A stretch of 41,541 nt of DNA, taken from NCBI GenBank assembly GCA_001552515.1, contig BCRI01000059.1:1-41541 (forward strand). The letters are read 5' to 3'. Source of the stretch: Sphaerimonospora mesophila NBRC 14179 = JCM 3151 (GTDB lineage: Bacteria; Actinomycetota; Actinomycetes; Streptosporangiales; Streptosporangiaceae). The translations under genes were made by a program, and so were the position numbers. Under the pieces are notes generated by a model. That model ran no database searches, had not been told where the DNA came from, and saw only the letters and a program-made list of their open reading frames with translations. Of the stretch, positions 40,951 through 41,541 are shown in pieces (within the stretch, counting starts at the first letter, position 1; every line of letters starts with the position of its first letter).

Positions 40951-40967
40951 GTTCCGGGGAGCGGAAC
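40951..40967. promoter_or_regulatory. GTTCC-N7-GGAAC operator IV
   Basis: GTTCC-GGGGAGC-GGAAC, with arms extending to nine bases (CCCTGTTCC/GGAACAGGG, 40947-40971). It lies between the liv promoter and the LivH start and has the longest arms of the four sites. Confidence 0.7.
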
Positions 40968-40979
40968 AGGGTTTTGGCA

Positions 40980-41009
40980 AACGTAGGGTCGACATCAGGC
41001 GACTGTCAA
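40980..41009 (-). promoter_or_regulatory. Promoter of the liv-type operon
   Basis: On the minus strand TTGACA (complement 41004-41009) and TACGTT (complement 40980-40985) are 18 bp apart, a near-consensus pair. Operator IV follows ten bases downstream. Confidence 0.7.
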
Positions 41010-41035
41010 TAGGTCTGATGTTTAGAGCGGGCTGA

Positions 41036-41541
41036 TCAGGCGTCGTGCGCGTAGCGTCCCGCGGGCTCGCCGACGGCCTCGCCGTCGCGGAACCGCACCT
41101 GCCCGCCCACGACCGTGGTGACCGGCCAGCCGGTGAGCTCGATCCCCTCGAACGGGCAGTGGTCCTGGCCCGACAGGCACAGCTCGGTGGTGACGGTCTG
41201 GGTCAGGCCGGGATCGACGATGGTGAGGTCGGCGTCGAAGCCGACGGCGAGGCTGCCCTTCCGGCCCCACAGGTTGTAGGCGCGGGCCGGGTTGGCCGAG
41301 AGGACCTCGGCGACCCGGGTGAGCGGGAGCCCCCGCTTGAGGTGTCCCTCGGAGAACAGCACCGGATAGTTGAGCGCGCTGCCGCCGAAGCCGGGCCGCG
41401 CGGGCCACAGCTGCTCGCCCTTCTCCGCCTCCATGCAGCAGGCGTGGTCGGAGGCCACCCAGTCGATGGTGCCGTCGGCGACGCGCCGCCACATCGCCTC
41501 GTTGTCCTCCTTCGAGCGGATCGGCGGGTTGACCTTCCCGC
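41036..41541 (-). CDS. Hydantoinase/allantoinase-type amidohydrolase (partial, C-terminal part)
   Basis: The last ~167 residues are in view; the gene continues past the right edge. KVNPPIRSKEDNEAMW matches the hydantoinase/allantoinase/dihydroorotase group, and VASDHACCMEAEKG contains the catalytic Asp site. NPARAYNLWGRKGSLAVGFDADLTIVDP and a closing FEGIELTGWPVTTVVGGQVRFRDG are standard. The family opens cyclic amides or ureides such as allantoin, hydantoins or dihydropyrimidines. It lies upstream of, and on the same strand as, the liv-type operon, but a promoter between them suggests a separate or additional transcript. Confidence 0.92.
   Translation of the reverse strand, partial: GKVNPPIRSKEDNEAMWRRVADGTIDWVASDHACCMEAEKGEQLWPARPGFGGSALNYPVLFSEGHLKRGLPLTRVAEVLSANPARAYNLWGRKGSLAVGFDADLTIVDPGLTQTVTTELCLSGQDHCPFEGIELTGWPVTTVVGGQVRFRDGEAVGEPAGRYAHDA

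Noticed and set aside
1-41541. tRNA, rRNA, insertion sequences or prophage genes
   Set aside because: Looked for on both strands by eye; no cloverleaf, rRNA, transposase or integrase signature was recognised.

Overview
The window is GC-rich throughout and carries actinobacterial hallmarks: GTG/TTG starts, ATGA/TGATG stop-start overlaps, rare TTA codons, Tat-like lipoproteins, and a CBM2 plus proline/threonine-linker secreted protein. A soil-type, substrate-scavenging actinomycete, perhaps of the Streptosporangiales, is my best guess; this is inferred from style only, because no rRNA or tRNA gene is visible. Almost everything is transport or catabolism, with little housekeeping.

Region 1 (1-3830): the start of a sugar ABC permease (-) diverges from a secreted CBM2-metzincin-like protein (+), which converges on a LacI-type regulator (-). 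A strong bidirectional hairpin separates the last two. Boxes of the form GAAA-N3-TTTC lie upstream of both the secreted protein and the LacI gene. A cluster of six copies of a ~22-bp repeat fills 3571-3814.

Region 2 (3833-17812): a creatininase-family enzyme diverges from an unusual regulator, which is followed by an uptake-and-degradation operon. The operon encodes a sugar-binding lipoprotein, two permeases, an enolase-superfamily enzyme with Tyr in place of a catalytic Lys, an amidohydrolase-fold protein without metal ligands next to an intact homologue, an SDR dehydrogenase, a glycosidase-like TIM-barrel protein, a secreted glycosidase-like protein and a 2-keto-3-deoxy-pentonate dehydratase-like FAH protein. 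The set fits a non-phosphorylative sugar-acid pathway fed by an exported glycosidase. Three TACGARCYATTT boxes mark the regulator and operon promoters.

Region 3 (18044-24691): a molybdenum hydroxylase operon (FAD, 2Fe-2S and Mo subunits) collides with a peptide-type ABC operon (two permeases, binding protein, ATPase). Both terminal genes are cut off at one junction near 20565, which looks like a deletion between convergent operons or an assembly join.

Region 4 (24819-30186): a small lipocalin-like protein (-) diverges from a VOC protein, an acyl-CoA synthetase, a bicupin protein with a His-rich segment and a membrane protein. Region 5 (30243-35660) is a complete peptide/opine-type ABC transporter. 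Region 6 (36006-41541) holds a branched-chain-type ABC transporter with a LivM-LivG fusion, a TrzA/8-oxoguanine-deaminase-like amidohydrolase and the end of a hydantoinase/allantoinase-like gene.

The most notable unifying signal is a perfect 17-bp palindrome, GTTCC-N7-GGAAC. It occurs four times, each at the head of a transcription unit in regions 3, 4 and 6 (24673, 25378, 28061, 40951). This suggests one regulator, not encoded here, controlling a dispersed catabolic regulon.
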